In this document: positions 5,363 through 5,388 of the stretch, one piece after another
Layout of the letters: every line of letters starts with the position of its first letter
Numbering within the stretch: position 1 is the stretch's first letter
DNA from: Deltaproteobacteria bacterium UBA3076
GTDB lineage: Bacteria > Desulfobacterota > Dissulfuribacteria > Dissulfuribacterales > UBA3076
Reading direction: 5' to 3'
Assembly: GCA_002367355.1 (NCBI GenBank)
Contig: DFBQ01000125.1
Span: forward strand, 619-6,006
DNA: 5,388 nt
Program-made: the position numbers and the translations under genes
The notes under the pieces: model-generated
The model's database searches: none
Seen by the model: only the letters and a program-made list of their open reading frames with translations
Told to the model about the DNA's origin: nothing

Positions 5363-5388
5363 TTTTAGCCTTTAGCGGTTAGCTATTA
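5363..5388. repeat. Start of a 7-base-period repeat (NNTTAGC), cut by the window edge
   Basis: TTTTAGC (5363-5369), CTTTAGC (5370-5376) and GGTTAGC (5377-5383) are three consecutive heptamers sharing TTAGC. TATTA (5384-5388) looks like the start of a fourth. It is intergenic, directly after the usp stop, and has the same period as the array at 1010-1044 but a different consensus. Confidence 0.6.

Overview
The window is a compact, single-strand stretch of bacterial housekeeping genes, all on the + strand. In order they are ispE, a tRNA-Gln(UUG) gene, prs, rplY (the long CTC/TL5 form of bL25), pth, an exported M23 metallopeptidase and a universal stress protein. The order ispE / tRNA-Gln / prs / rplY / pth is one I associate with the former Deltaproteobacteria (Desulfobacterota). 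The M23 protein also has the architecture common in that group: a membrane anchor, beta-rich domains and a C-terminal LytM domain. Base composition is moderate and even. I therefore infer a Desulfobacterota-like bacterium but cannot name a genus.

Layout: ispE (37-876) starts without a visible Shine-Dalgarno site. It is followed 16 bases later by tRNA-Gln (893-967, CCA encoded), then a 112-base gap holding a terminator-like hairpin, a 35-base array of heptamers and a prs start without its own ribosome site. prs (1080-2030) and rplY (2046-2678) are 15 bases apart and look co-transcribed. A 144/145-base gap contains a good sigma-70-like promoter ahead of pth (2824-3426, TTG start). The M23 peptidase gene (3448-4797) follows pth after 21 bases with a strong ribosome site. 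An 86-base T-rich gap with overlapping hairpins precedes the usp gene (4884-5351). The last 26 bases begin a second heptamer-like repeat (NNTTAGC) that runs off the window edge.

The genes cover isoprenoid precursor synthesis (IspE), PRPP supply (Prs), 5S rRNA-associated ribosome structure (bL25), recycling of peptidyl-tRNA (Pth) and cell-wall hydrolysis (M23), plus a stress-associated nucleotide-binding protein (Usp). Prs, bL25, tRNA-Gln and Pth form a translation and nucleotide-supply cluster. The M23 and Usp genes appear to be lineage-specific neighbours.

I found no phage, transposon, CRISPR, defence or toxin genes and no new protein system. The observations most worth a second look are non-coding: two different 7-base-period intergenic repeats, a 14-bp stem inside ispE, a possible leader mini-ORF coupled to prs, and overlapping hairpins before usp.
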